Assembly (NCBI RefSeq): GCF_901001135.1
Contig: NC_042620.1
Location: 366,140,030 to 366,204,029 of the forward strand
Length of the DNA: 64,000 bases
Direction of reading: 5' to 3'
DNA from: Rhinatrema bivittatum
Taxonomy: Eukaryota > Chordata > Amphibia > Gymnophiona > Rhinatrematidae
Under the pieces are notes generated by a model. It was not told the origin of the DNA. It did no database searches and saw only the letters and a list, made by a program, of their open reading frames with translations. Both the position numbers and the translations under genes were made by a program. Shown here one piece after another: positions 11,200 to 22,236 of this stretch (positions within the stretch are counted from its first letter, which is position 1; each line of letters starts with the position of its first letter).

Positions 11200-11211
11200 G
11201 GCCTTGCAATC
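11200..11211 (-). promoter_or_regulatory. predicted self-priming primer-binding site, copy 2
   Basis: The 12-base leader (sense G, ATTGCAAGGC, C) separates LTR and gag ATG. Its ATTGCAAGGC (11201-11210) is perfectly complementary over 10 bases to the transcript encoded at 13138-13147. That segment lies about 30 bases downstream of the TATATAA box (13172-13178), i.e. at the expected RNA start. The leader is too short for a conventional tRNA site plus spacer. Confidence 0.68.
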
Positions 11212-13425
11212 TGTTACGATTCAATGAATCGGTGAACCCTTGGGCCGCAATGACAAGGAAAAAAGGCTTACCATGGTTCCTCGTTGGTGGGAGATGAACC
11301 TCAGGGTCAGCAGCCGGAGTTACCAGCAGGGCAGTGGTATAGACAGTCAGGAGTCGAGGCAGGCAGCAAAGAGACAAAGTCCAGTATCCAAAGCAGGGTC
11401 AGAGGCAGGCGGCAGGCAAGGCAAAGACCAGTATCCAAAGCAGAGCCAGAGGCGGGCGGCAGGCAAGGCAAAGTCCAGTATCCAGCTGGACTTTGCCAGC
11501 TGGTTTAAGTCCTTCTTGTGCAACAGGTTCTACAAAATCAGAATAAACAACAAGGAATCTCAGCCTGTCCCGTCAGACCAGGGTGTACTTCAAGGCTCCT
11601 CACTCTCACCCACTCTCTTCAACATCTACCTCCTCCCTCTCTGCCAACTTCTCTCAAATCTTAAGCTCACTCACTACCTCTATGCGGATGACATACAGAT
11701 TCTCATCCCAATCACAGAGTCACTTCAAAAAACCATCACCTACTGGAAGGACTGCCTACAACCAATCAAACAATTACTTTCCAGCCTTAATTTGGTTCTG
11801 AATGCCAACAAAACGGAGATGCTACTTATTTCACACGACTCGCATATCAACCCATCCAGCTCCTCACATTCCACTACCTTAAACATTGATTTCGCCCCGG
11901 ACGTCAGGGATCTAGGAACATGGCTGGACAACCAACTAAATTTAAAAAAATTTATAAATACCACCACTAAGGACTGCTTTTAAAAATTACAAGTCCTCAA
12001 AAAGTTAAAACCGCTCCTTCACTTCAATGACTTTCGCCTATTTTTACAATCTATCATCTTATCAAAACTCGACTACTGCAACTCTATCCTACTCGGACTC
12101 CCCACCAATAGTATCAAACCCCTACAGATGGTTCAGAATGCCGCCGCCAGAATCCTCACAAACACCAATAAAAGAGACCATATCACTCCCATTCTCCGCA
12201 ACCTACACTGGCTACCCATCAAACACAGGATTTTATTCAAAGCTCTCACTATCATTCATAAAGCGATACACAACATCGCGCCCATCACGTGAAGGACACA
12301 GCTTCGACCCCATACACCTTCTAGACCCATCAGAAGCGCTTACAAAGGCACATTGTATGCCCCCCCCCCCCCCTGCAAAAACACTATTAAGGAAGAGAGC
12401 AATTTCAACTGCAGGACCTCACCAATGGAATGCTCTCCCCCCAGACCTATGCCTCGAACCTAGCCTACCAGAGTTTAAAAAAAAAAGCTAAAAACCTGGC
12501 TCTTTAGTCAAGCGTTCTCAATTACATAATGTAACTAGGTTGTCATGATCTGATTCCTCAATCTTAAGCTTCCTAACGCCATCTCGCTTGACGCGATCCT
12601 TCCCCCTCACCATCCTTCCTCGCCCTCCTTCTTTCTCCCCCCCCCCCCCCCCGAGACCTCAATCTAGCAGTCTTCCCATATAATGTTCTCATCTTTATCC
12701 TCCTCTGCCCCCTCCCTCCACCCTATTCATCTGCTTCATGTTAATCCTTATGGCAAGCCACTGTTATTTGTAATTATTAACTGTTATTAATTTGTATTTA
12801 TTATCAATTTGTTATATTCAGACTCACTGTTTAAATCGTTATTTGTATAGTTTATGGAGAATCACTGTTTACTGTTCCATGTAAAAAGCCTTGGTCGGGT
12901 ATGTAAGACCCGGGCAATTAGCCGTTCTATGTAAACTGGATTGATTTGTATCTCATACACGAATTTCGGTATATAAAAATTAAAAATAAATAAATAAATC
13001 CAAGGCAGGGTCAGAGGCAGGCAAAGTCCATTATCCAAAGCAGGGTCAGAGGCAGGCGGCAGGCAAGGCAGAGTCCAGTATCCAAAGCAGACATCAACAC
13101 ATGGCAAGCAAGGCAGGAGACACACCAAGCTGGACCTATTGCAAGGCACTGGCAATCCTTCAGAAGCCTCCTTATATAGTCCTGGGTGAGGAAGTAGTTC
13201 CAGGGAGCCTGGAACTACTTCCTGTTGCTGCTCCTATAAGTGGGGGGAGGAGCCAAGCACCTGTGTCAGATTGGGGCTAAGGCTGCCCCTGCGGGAGCCA
13301 TGCTGCTGGCTCCCTGCTGCCTTAGACAATGATGAGGACCGAGCAGAGATTGCCGAAGAGACCTGCCTCTGCCACTGCCGGTAGGTGTGGTTGGCTGTGG
13401 GGGTTGGCACCCGCCGATCTCAACA
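11212..13425 (-). repeat. 5' LTR of sushi copy 2, interrupted by L2
   Basis: The LTR parts are 11212-11484 and 12999-13425, joined within a unit of the internal minisatellite. It has more copies of the ~47-bp unit than the 3' LTR, so copy number has changed between two LTRs that were identical at insertion. The TATA box TATATAA is at 13172-13178 (sense minus). Confidence 0.87.
11485..12998 (+). mobile_element. L2 non-LTR retrotransposon, 5'-truncated, inside LTR
   Basis: Plus-oriented. The first part (to 11983) encodes RT motifs WFKSFLCNRFYKIRI, GSSLSPTLFNIYLLPL and YLYADDIQIL; the Asp pair is intact. Later parts need frame changes and give the L2 C-terminus (LDYCNS, NAAARILT, LHWLP, then a degenerate WNALPPDL). 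It ends with the tail TGTAAACTGG, TTCGGTATATAAAAAT and AAATAAATAAAT. A TCCA lies at both edges (11481-11484, 12999-13002). It inserted after the LTR element. Confidence 0.87.
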
Positions 13426-13430
13426 ATAAT

Positions 13431-13740
13431 ACAAGATGATCAAATTACTATGTCATTCTTTAACTGCACAGCCATTCTTTATGTCTCCTGTTCTTTGTAG
13501 AATGCTTGTTTAAAGAGCCATGTTTTTAGCTTTCCATTAAATGATTTTTGATTTTGTTGAGTTCTTAGTTCTAATGGCATTCCATTCCATAATGTGGGAT
13601 CAGGTAATGACAATGCTCGTTCCCTAACTTGTGTCAAGCGTGCTGATTTTAGTGAGGGTATTGGTAGTAATGCTTTATTAGTGGAACGAAGATTTTTTTG
13701 AGGTATATGTAACCGCAAAGCTATTTTTTTTCTTTAACTA
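13431..13740 (-). mobile_element. L2 fragment, right half of the split copy
   Basis: Minus-strand translation (13479-13718) ends with the L2 C-terminal signature WNGMPLELRTQQNQKSFNG then KLKTWLFKQAF. It continues the L2 whose tail is at 6142-6434; the two halves are separated by sushi copy 2. Confidence 0.8.
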
Positions 13741-14738
13741 CTGCATGAAAACTGAAATCAACTTTTGACGTTTCTTTCATTTGCACAATATAATTTATTG
13801 TATTTTATTTCCTCAGTCTACCTTGATGCCTTGTATTCATTTTACAAATGACCGAAAGGATAAGTTGTTAATGATTGTATTTGATGCTGCTCATCACTTT
13901 AGCCTAAGTCCCTAAGCTACTACATTTAAATATTAGCAATGTGACACTTTAATATCATTTTGGCACCCTAATTTAATATTGCATGTAAAGCATTATAATT
14001 CACCACATGCGCTTACTGGGTGGCATCAGATTTATATTCATTAATGTTCTGTCTCTTGCACTCATAATATAATTCTCCTTAGAGACATGAAAAGGACAAA
14101 AACAACAACCCAATATCAAACAATACTGTGAGACATATACAAAAGAGACAGAGAAAAATAATGGTGGTTGAACCACACAATAGAGTATATTTATAATTCA
14201 AAAACTGCATCTTGTTCTTTAAAGAAAATACAGAAATACTTACTTGTTTTGCACTGTACTTCTAGATGAAATACATCCAATTTATCATTTGTGTCAGATT
14301 TAATACTTTACCTCATACTGTGGAAAAATCTATTATTAACTCAAGTTTCTGAAATCATGGACTACGAAAAGAATATGGTCTTTCCATGCTACTATAGCAG
14401 AGAAAACACTTTCTTTCTAATTTGATGCTCATAGGGTCCAAACGGGAAAATGATCTTAACACTGTGGCTGGCACATCATTCTTTCTCCTGCTCATGACCA
14501 TAAATGTCATAAAATACCATACGTTGATGACATTACTAGTTGAGATCATTTTCTACACCTCCGTTGTATGAACACTTTTTAGTAGTAAGGGGAAAAAAAG
14601 ATAACAACTGTGCTATAGAAATATAACAGTATGCATTTATTAAGTGACTAGCAGGAAGATCTCCTTATGATGCTTCCGTAGAGTTGCTGTCAGTAGGCCA
14701 AACATTTATCAGTATTAATCCTAAGTGAGCTACACACA
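13741..14738. other. no recognisable gene or repeat
   Basis: AT-rich sequence without a supportable reading frame, inverted repeat or tail. I see nothing assignable here. Confidence 0.5.
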
Positions 14739-15395
14739 GGTGAATTCTAAAAGCCCGACAGGCACATCAATCAGGGGACACGTGAATTTGTTGGGCCGGC
14801 GTGCACTGAGGATTTTAAGAGCTGCCCTTATTCATGTGTATCTCCCGCTGCGCACACAAATGAAAAGTTTGCAAATAGTGCTGGGGTGTGGGCATTGCAA
14901 GGGCAGGGCATGGGTGTTCTGGGATTTTAACATGAAATTTGCACGTAAATAATTACACACACTGGTGCACGCCGGGATCTCCTGGCGCATAACTTTACTT
15001 CTGCTATGGATGATATGCAAGTGATAAAAAAAAATCTAGGCAGATCAACTGGGTTTTAAAGATTGGGATTAACAGGGGGGAAGGAAGACTATTAAACTAG
15101 GAAGGTTTGGAACTCCTAGCCCTTAATTAGGTGAACTAGGAATGAACTGGTTTTAGTAGCAATAACTTCAGCTCATGTCCCTTTTAAAATCTCCCCACTT
15201 ACGCAGTAAAAGCGGGATTTGTGCACACAGGCCCGCGCCCACTTAAAATTGAGCACACATGTGCGTGGCCAGGCTATTTTCTATATATACGCACTTATGC
15301 TAGAAAATAGCTACGTCCCTGGGCATGGGCCAACAAATGTGCACACATGTATACCCACAAGCAGCTTTGAAAGTACTGTCGCAGAGTAGTATTGT
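14739..15395. mobile_element. short DNA-type repeat, copy E1
   Basis: Begins GGTGAATTCTAAAAGCCC and shares with 15986-16520 the start, an AAAAGTTTGCAAA-like string, a GGGCATG motif, a GGCTATTTT block and a final purine-rich end. The two are diverged copies of one non-coding family. Termini and duplication are not resolved. The opening resembles the GGGCAGATTTTAAAA ends of the elements at 20183 and 26051. Confidence 0.5.
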
Positions 15396-15985
15396 CCTTA
15401 CAATGGCTACTCCACTGGGAGAGGAGAAGGAATTTTCAAAAACCCACCTCAGTGAAACATCTGCAGGTGCTTGGTATCTGTGTACCTTGCCAGTAGGTAC
15501 AAAGGGACCTGTGGTCTTTGTACCAGATTTGTCTGCAGGCAGATTTTTGCTGGCACCAGTGTGTAGATTTGAGAATCAAATCTATGCATGTAGCTTTCCA
15601 ACCCCATGCTAAACATGCTCCTGGGAATGCCTTCCCCACCCCTCCACACCTCCCTCAAAGTACAGGCACTGTGGACCTCACATGTACTTTTAGCTGGACT
15701 GAGTGAGGGAAGTTTTCAGACAGCAAGGTCAACATTCAAAAGTAAACATTTAAATGACTAACATGGAGTGAGAAGGGTAATTTATGAGTTAGATGGATAA
15801 CCTGCCATTTAGAGGGCTAACATCTATAGGGCTTTAAATATTGACCTCAGTAAATTTACCCAGATAACTGGTTTTGAAAATGATCTTCTTCATCAGTTAC
15901 CACCCCAATATTCAATACTTGATGAGTAAATTAGGAAATATGTAAAAGTTATTTTGGTGATGTCATGATCCAGTTAAAAGCGAAG
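15396..15985. other. old interspersed repeat at 15420-15640, otherwise nothing assignable
   Basis: 15420-15640 resembles 5690-5960 in reverse (shared GGGAATGCC, AATCTATGCATG, GTAGGTAC). The 95-codon plus-strand frame here (15325-15612) has no recognisable domain. The remainder is AT-rich and unassigned. Confidence 0.45.
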
Positions 15986-16520
15986 AGGTGAATTTTAAAA
16001 GCCCAGCACACGCCAAAACCAGGAGATACGCACATAAGTCCTGCTACGGGTACAAGGGAAAAGTTTGCAAAAGGAGCAGGGAGTGGGCATGAGCATGGGC
16101 GTAACGGGAAGGCCAAGAGATGTGTGCATAAATACTTAGGCGCCCAAGTGCATGCCAGGGTTGTCTGCCATGCAACTTTACTACTGCTAAGCTAGTCAGC
16201 AGAGTTTTAAGGGTTGGGGCTAACAGGAGAAAAGGCAGGCTATTAAATTAGAGTGAACTGGGAATGAACTTGGAAAACTAGCTATGGTGTCGGCAGGCGT
16301 CCCTTATAAAATTCCCCCACTTATGTGGTAGAAATAGTATTTGCTATACATGCGAACATCCATTTAAAATCATGCGCATATGTGTACGCATCCAGGCTAT
16401 TTTATAACATGCGCGCATATACGTACATATGTAATAAAATGGACGCGAGACAGCAAACGCACACATGTGCGCTAGCATCAAAGTTATCATCAAAACGTAC
16501 TGCCACCCAGACATCTGATC
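15986..16520. mobile_element. short DNA-type repeat, copy E2
   Basis: Begins GGTGAATTTTAAAAGCCC and parallels 14739-15395 block by block, including CATGCGCGCATATACG-type purine/pyrimidine alternation near 16400. Non-coding. Boundaries approximate. Confidence 0.5.
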
Positions 16521-16750
16521 AAATGATCATGAACTTGCTGTGACGCTATTTGCTTTCCCTTGGCAGAAGATTTCTAATTGTGGCACAAAACCTTCATGGA
16601 CCTTTAGCACTATGCTGGAGATTGTTTAAGAACTCAGCACAAAATTTTCTGATTTTGCTGGAGATGCAGCTACATGAAATTGATTCATATTAGCTGAGAG
16701 CTCCCCAGGAAATTTTGAAATTCTCCCCTTTATCCTGATGTTTGCTCACA

Positions 16751-18060
16751 ATGTTACGCGTGCCATCCGCGGCAGACCCGTGGCATGACCCTCTCACCTT
16801 TCTACAGTGACTCCAGCTTCTGGTTCCTCCTCGCTGGCGGCAGCAGGCCGCCAGCTCTGACCTCGGGCCTCCCCTGGTGCCTCCGGCCCTGCTACAGTCT
16901 CTGGCATTCCCGATCCTGCAACCACTTCTCGTCGGGCCTTTCTGCGTGGCCCACAAAGAGATGCTGTTACTCGCGCCGCACCCCTCCCTAGGTGCGCGCA
17001 CATGATTGATCCTTAAGTAGGGACCGCGGCAGGAACTTAGCCGCAGCCCCTGATGATGACATAAACTCAGCTACAGTATTTAAGCTTAGGCTCTGCTCTC
17101 TAGTGTTGCCTTTGCAACAGGTCTCCTCACTGTTCAAGTACTCATTGCCTCCTAGAGATTCGTCTAATCTCTGTGTAACCCTTGAAGTTCAAATTTCTTT
17201 ATGACTCCTTGTGTCTGAAACCTGCACTTTGATTCCCAGCCCAGTATCAGAAATGAATCCACACGCTCTTTAGTGAGTAACAGTTTTATCTTTACTGGGA
17301 TGAATGACTGAAATAAATCTGTTCACTTCTTAAGCATTTGCATTTTTCATATAAACACATGTATATAGCACAAGAGAAAACTTAACTTTGTCATAAACTC
17401 ATGTTAAGTATTTCAACCAGAATCAGCATGTGATAATAGCACCCGACCTTAAGCAGTCTCTGAACAAGCAAAGTCCCAGATTGTACCCTACTGTGTGTCC
17501 ATTTGAATTTAGAGCTGAAGATGGCGTCAGTACTGCTCTTTGCTTCAACTGTCAAATCCACAATACAGCAGCCTCTATCCGAAAGAAAAGCTTCAAATCC
17601 TGACAGGGCACAGTTCAATTACTCCCAAGTCGTCCACAGCAGGGTTCCAGAAAAGAGAACCTTAATCTGCACAGATAATATTTATTAATTCAGAGCAGGG
17701 CAGAAACTCTGTGCAGACTGTAGCAGTGATCTGTATGTTGCACATGCTCAATACAATCCAATTTTGAATCTCCTTCCCCCCCCCCCCAGCTCTTAAAGAG
17801 ACAGCACTCTATTGTCAGTCTTTTCATGTCACAATGATGATTCAACATTTCTCTGCCCTAGTTCCTAGAGATATGTTACATCTGCGTTCCTGTTTCTCAT
17901 TGTTCCTGGTTCCTGTCTCCTTGTTCCTACCCTGCTTCATATATCGGATTGACTACACAGACTTTGACTTTGCTCCACCTGACCACGCCATCAACTCTCT
18001 CCAAGCCCGGACCTCTGCTTCGCCTGCCCACGCCATCGACTCTCTCCAAGCCCGGACATT
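16751..18060 (+). repeat. LTR remnant, plus orientation, interrupted at 17160-17863
   Basis: Starts TGTTACGCGTGCC. It has the GC-rich then TATTTAAGC (about 17078) then GTTGCC/TTTGCAACAGG layout of the sushi LTRs, followed after a break by short TTCCTGTTTC-type repeats (17880-17940) and a duplicated GCCATCNACTCTCTCCAAGC (about 17985 and 18035). A 704-bp block between direct copies of CCTAGAGAT (17151-17159, 17864-17872) may be an insertion. The right end is lost at the L2 junction. Confidence 0.5.
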
Positions 18061-18063
18061 CTC

Positions 18064-19564
18064 ATGAATCTAGAAAACAAATATCCCTGCTTGCTCATCC
18101 TCCTTGATCTTTCGGCCGCCTTTGACACGGTCAACCATGATTATCTCATCGAAAGACTATCCGAGATCAGCATCAAAAACAAAGCTCTAAACTGGTTCAA
18201 ATCTTTCCTCCGGAACAGATACTACAAAGTTAAGATCAATAGCAAAGAGTCACCACATTAGGGGTCCCTCAAGGCTCTTCGCTATCCCCTACGTTATTCA
18301 ATATCTATCTTCTCCCGCTTTGTCATCTCCTTTCCAATCTAAAGTTAACCCATTACTTATATGCAGATGACGTCCAAATCCTTATTCCTATCACTGAATC
18401 ACTTCAAAAGACCATACTTTTTTGGAACTCCTGCCTCCTCTCCATTAACAAACTCCTGTCTAACCTTAACCTGATACTCAACACTGACAAGACAGAATTC
18501 CTCCTGATCACTCAAGATGGCACCCTTCCATTGAATAGCTCTCACCTTCCATTGAATAGCTCTCACCTTACGCCGCTCCCAGTTCTCTCCCCACGGATCA
18601 GAAACCTTGGGGTGGTCATGGATAACCATCTGAGCTTTTCTGATTTCATCAACACTATGGTTAAAGAGTGCTACTACAAACTCCAAGTTCTAAAAAGGCT
18701 TCGACCCCTCCTTCATTTTCACGATTTCAGGTCAGTGTTACAATCCATCATCTTCTCGAAAATGGACTACTGTAACTCACTGCTTCACGGTCTCCCAGTC
18801 TACACCCTAAAGCCTCTTCAACTGTTACAGAACGCTACAGCAAGATGTCTCACTAAATCCAACAAAAGAGATCATATAACACCAATTCTAAAGAAGCTCC
18901 ACTGGCTCCCAGTCAAATCTCGAATCCTGTTTAAACTTCTATCAATCACCCACAAAGCCATATTCAACAAAACTCCACTGGACCTCAGAATCCCTCTTCA
19001 GCTTCACACCTCTTCCCGACTGCTAAGATTAGCACAAAGAGGAACTCTACATGCACCTCCCATGAAAACATCTTTAAGTAAAAGAGCTCTATCCACAGCA
19101 GGCCCCAAACAGTGGAATCTGCTTCCTCCGGAGCTAAGGCTGATACATTGCCCCAACAAGTTCAAAAAAAGACTCAAGACATGGCTATTCGGTCAAGCAT
19201 TCCCTTAACTTACTTAGTCTTCCACAGCTCCCATAGACTGTTTTCATACTGTTGACGTCCAGAACCTATGCTCATGTTTTTACTCATCAATAAGAAATTT
19301 CTCCCTCCTCCCCCCCCTCCATGAACAACCTTCCTTCCCCCTCCCCCCCCCATTAGCAAACCTCCCTCCCCATGCGCTAGTTTTGCTCTAATAGTGCATA
19401 CTGCTACTGTTCCTAGTTAAGTTATGTTATATTATCCAAGTTGTTCACTCCCTTGTTCATTGTAAGACATATGTTGTCATTGTTTTCTACTTGTTATAAT
19501 GTAAACCGGAGTGATAAGTAATTCTGTTACCTGAACTTCGGTATAAAAAAAGTTATAAATAAAT
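18064..19564 (+). mobile_element. L2 non-LTR retrotransposon, 5'-truncated
   Basis: Encodes the C-terminal half of the L2 RT. One frame (18064-18261) has LLDLSAAFDTVNHDYLIERL and WFKSFLRNRYYKVKI. The next region carries GSSLSP and the YADD box (YLYADDVQIL) in a shifted frame. A 225-codon open frame (18531-19208) covers MDYCNSLL, NATARCLT, LHWLPVKSRI and the end WNLLPPELRL...KTWLFGQAF. The tail GTAAACCGG, CTTCGGTATAAAAA, AAATAAATA ends at about 19564. A 15-bp tandem duplication (TCCATTGAATAGCTC) sits at 18527-18560. Broken by at least two frameshifts. Confidence 0.88.
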
Positions 19565-20182
19565 AGTCTGATGTCCAATGCCTGGAGTTCAAATATGGTA
19601 TTAAAAGAATGACATCACAAGTTTGTATACATGTTCTATGTCATGTGATGAACAATAACCAAATACATCCAGCCTTTTTGAGGAGCCAATAAAGAAACCC
19701 CTCTACTGCAATGAACAAAAATGTTCAAAATAAATTATGAAAAACCAATATGATTCATATCTAATTAATAGGGGGGAGAGAGAGACTGACTAACTATAAG
19801 GCCCTTCTAGTAGTTAGGTATTTATACCTCTATAGGAGGCCCTCTTAGTAACGTGAGGTGAGGTTTAGGTAGTAGTGTAGGGGTTAGGGGCCACTGACAT
19901 GCAGAGTGATATGTACGAACAGAACAGTACACTCTTGTGAAGATGTGATGACCTTCAGAATGAGGAAACTCATACAAAGACGAGATTTGTACAATGTTCT
20001 CTCAACCTAGTTTGATGGATGCTCAACCTGGGTAACATCAAGCTAGGTTGAGAGAACATTGTACTCGAGGTGAGGTTCAGGTAGTAGTGTAGGGGTTAGA
20101 GGCCACTGACATGCAGCGTGAGATGTACGAACAGAACTGTTCTCTCTCTCTCTCTCTCTTCTCTCTTTCCAGTAATACCTAT
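19565..20182. repeat. direct-repeat pair flanking a hairpin
   Basis: 19854-19927 and 20067-20137 are near-identical direct copies of about 72 bp (containing GTAGTGTAGGGGTTAG and CCACTGACATGCAG). Between them 19990-20016 and 20037-20063 form a 27-bp inverted repeat with one mismatch around a 20-base loop. A (TC)n run follows at 20138-20166. No gene. Confidence 0.8.
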
Positions 20183-20715
20183 GGGGCAGATTTTAAAACC
20201 TGCGCACGGGCGCAGATTTGTTCGCGCAACCCGGCGCAAACAAATCTACGCCGCGTGCATGTTATAAAATCCAGGGTCGGCGCGCGCAAGGGGGTGCACA
20301 ACTGTGCAACTTGCACGCGTCGAGCCGCGCAGGCTGCCACCATTCCCTCCGAGGCCGCTCCGATTTCGAACTTTCCAACCGCTCCTCCCACCTTCCCCTC
20401 CCTTCCCCTATCTAACCCACCCCCCAGCACTAACTAAATCCCCTTGCCTTTAGGCAGGCGTAACTTGCGTTCGCCGGCAGGCTGTTGGTGCGCGAACCTA
20501 CGAAAACTCCCCCGGCCCCGCCCCCCAGCCCACTACCACGCCCCCGGCCTGTCGCAACGCCCCCAGCCCCACCCCAGCCCGCCCATTTCTGAAAGCCCTG
20601 GGACATACGCTCGTCCTGGGGCTTGTGCGCACCGTTGAGCCTATGCAAGATAGGCTCGGCGTGGGCAGGGGCAGCTTTGCGGGGGTTACGCGCGTAACCC
20701 TTTGAAAATCTACCC
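20183..20715. mobile_element. non-autonomous DNA element G1, 4-bp duplication CTAT
   Basis: A 533-bp element with ends GGGGCAGATTTTAAAA and TTGAAAATCTACCC between copies of CTAT (20179-20182, 20716-20719). GC-rich interior with many CGCGCG/GCGCGTAA motifs, non-coding. Same terminal pattern as 26051-26669 and, more distantly, 30172-30543. No transposase is available to assign the superfamily. Confidence 0.75.
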
Positions 20716-20719
20716 CTAT

Positions 20720-21244
20720 GTGAAGTGCTAAGATAATGCACATTGTGGTAAATAGGCTATTACCATAAGAAATGTGCTCCAAAAGTTTCTAAGTCTGTAT
20801 TCAGACCCAAGGGATTAACTGTAGAGTATAAATTCAATATTTTTCTTTTTTGGCTAGTTGACTTTCCATATCCCTTCCTCTTCAATAAATTTTCACCTGG
20901 TCAATATTAAGCAGGGTAAATTTAAAAACATGCATCCTTTCCAAACAATGGGCTATTAATGGAGTTTCCACCCTATGATGCAGCTCAGATGCTGAATAAG
21001 TCTTGTTTTGGCCATATGCTTGATTTCACCTACATATAATAAATTATATGGACATTTCAAAATATGAATGGATAAACTTGCTTTGTAATGGGATGTATAC
21101 ATTTATTGATGTTTCTAGTATACGGGCACATAGCACACAGACCACATTTTTTATTTAAGTATATTAAGCAATTTATGTTTAATATTTGTTGTAAATCACT
21201 ATGGATAGGGATTTACAACAAAGAAATTCATATCAGCCACAATA
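20720..21244. other. no recognisable gene or repeat
   Basis: AT-rich, no supportable coding frame or repeat signature. Confidence 0.45.
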
Positions 21245-22236
21245 AAAAATGGTTTCTTCAAACTTCACACTCTAAAAAGAATTAAACCCCTACTACATCC
21301 ACAAGATTTTCGGACAGTATTGCAAGCTACTATACTACCAAAAATTGACTACTGTAACGCATTACTATTAGGTCTCCCTAAAAACGCAATTCAACCTTTA
21401 CAGATGTTACAGAATGCAGCAGCTCGACTAATCACCAATACCCGCTATCATGAGCATACTACACCAGCGCTCATGTACTTACATTGGCTTCTGGTAGCAT
21501 CTAGAATTAGCTTTAAAGTACTCTCACTTATTCATAAGTCGGTCTATAACCAAGAGATGCAATGGTTCTCAAAGCAGTTTGTTTTCCGCACCTCTAAGAG
21601 ACCAATAAGAAGTATCCATCAAGCTAAATTTGCAACTGCGCCAACTAAACATTTCAAACACGTGACAACAAGAGACCGCGCATTCTCCATAGCTGGAATA
21701 AATTTATGGAACAAGATGCCCACTGATCTGCGAATGGAACCCTGCCATAAGAAATTCAAACATGACCTCAAAACATGGCTATTTCAACTAGCTTTCACAC
21801 TATGATATACAATTAAACTGATATGACACTCTAGTTACCTCACCAAGATAACTCCCAGCTCCATGTCCCTTCTACCCACTTTCTCTCTCCTTATTCCTCC
21901 TCCCCCTTACGCCCACCCTTTTCCCTGAACATGATATATTGTATTGTGTTATCAATTCAATTTAGAACTTGTATTATCCCACAGCACCGTTATTGTATTA
22001 TATTCTCGTTTGTTATATTGTTGTTTCGTAAATGATTTTATTACTACAATATCATTATTGTATGTTAAACTTTCTCCTTATGGATGGTCTACGATCGATA
22101 TAGCCTGTTTGCTGTTAATCCTGTTATATGTAATTAATAATTATTAATTCTGTTATTTGTAAAGCCTTGTTGCTAATTTATTGTTAATTGTAAACCGCGG
22201 TGATGTATATTTTACTAAATAAATAAATAAATAAAT
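21245..22236 (+). mobile_element. L2 fragment, C-terminal end and tail
   Basis: A 161-codon open frame (21320-21805) carries the L2 C-terminus: ATILPKIDYCNALLLGLP, LQNAAARLIT, YLHWLLVASRISFKVL, WNKMPTDLRMEP, KTWLFQLAF. It is followed by 3' UTR and the tail TGTAAACCGCGGTGATG, TTTACTAAATAAATAAAT. 5'-truncated. It diverges clearly from the L2 at 18064, so it is a different subfamily or age. Confidence 0.87.

Larger units (their letters stand above)
6435..13425 (-). mobile_element. complete Tf1/sushi-type chromovirus, copy 2, duplication ATAAT
   Basis: Both LTRs are present: the 3' LTR at 6435-7048 and the 5' LTR at 11212-13425, the latter enlarged by an L2 insertion. The element is flanked by ATAAT at 6430-6434 and 13426-13430. 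Minus-strand gene order is gag, protease, RT, RNase H, integrase, chromodomain. A purine-rich tract beside the 3' LTR and a short leader beside the 5' LTR complete it. Stops and frameshifts occur in every gene, so it is structurally complete but not functional. Confidence 0.92.

Noticed and set aside
16690..17001. A 103-codon minus-strand frame rich in Arg and Gly
   Set aside because: Antisense to a GC-rich LTR; no domain.
20111..20741. Several ~100-codon frames on both strands
   Set aside because: They lie inside a GC-rich inverted-repeat element where stop codons are rare by composition.
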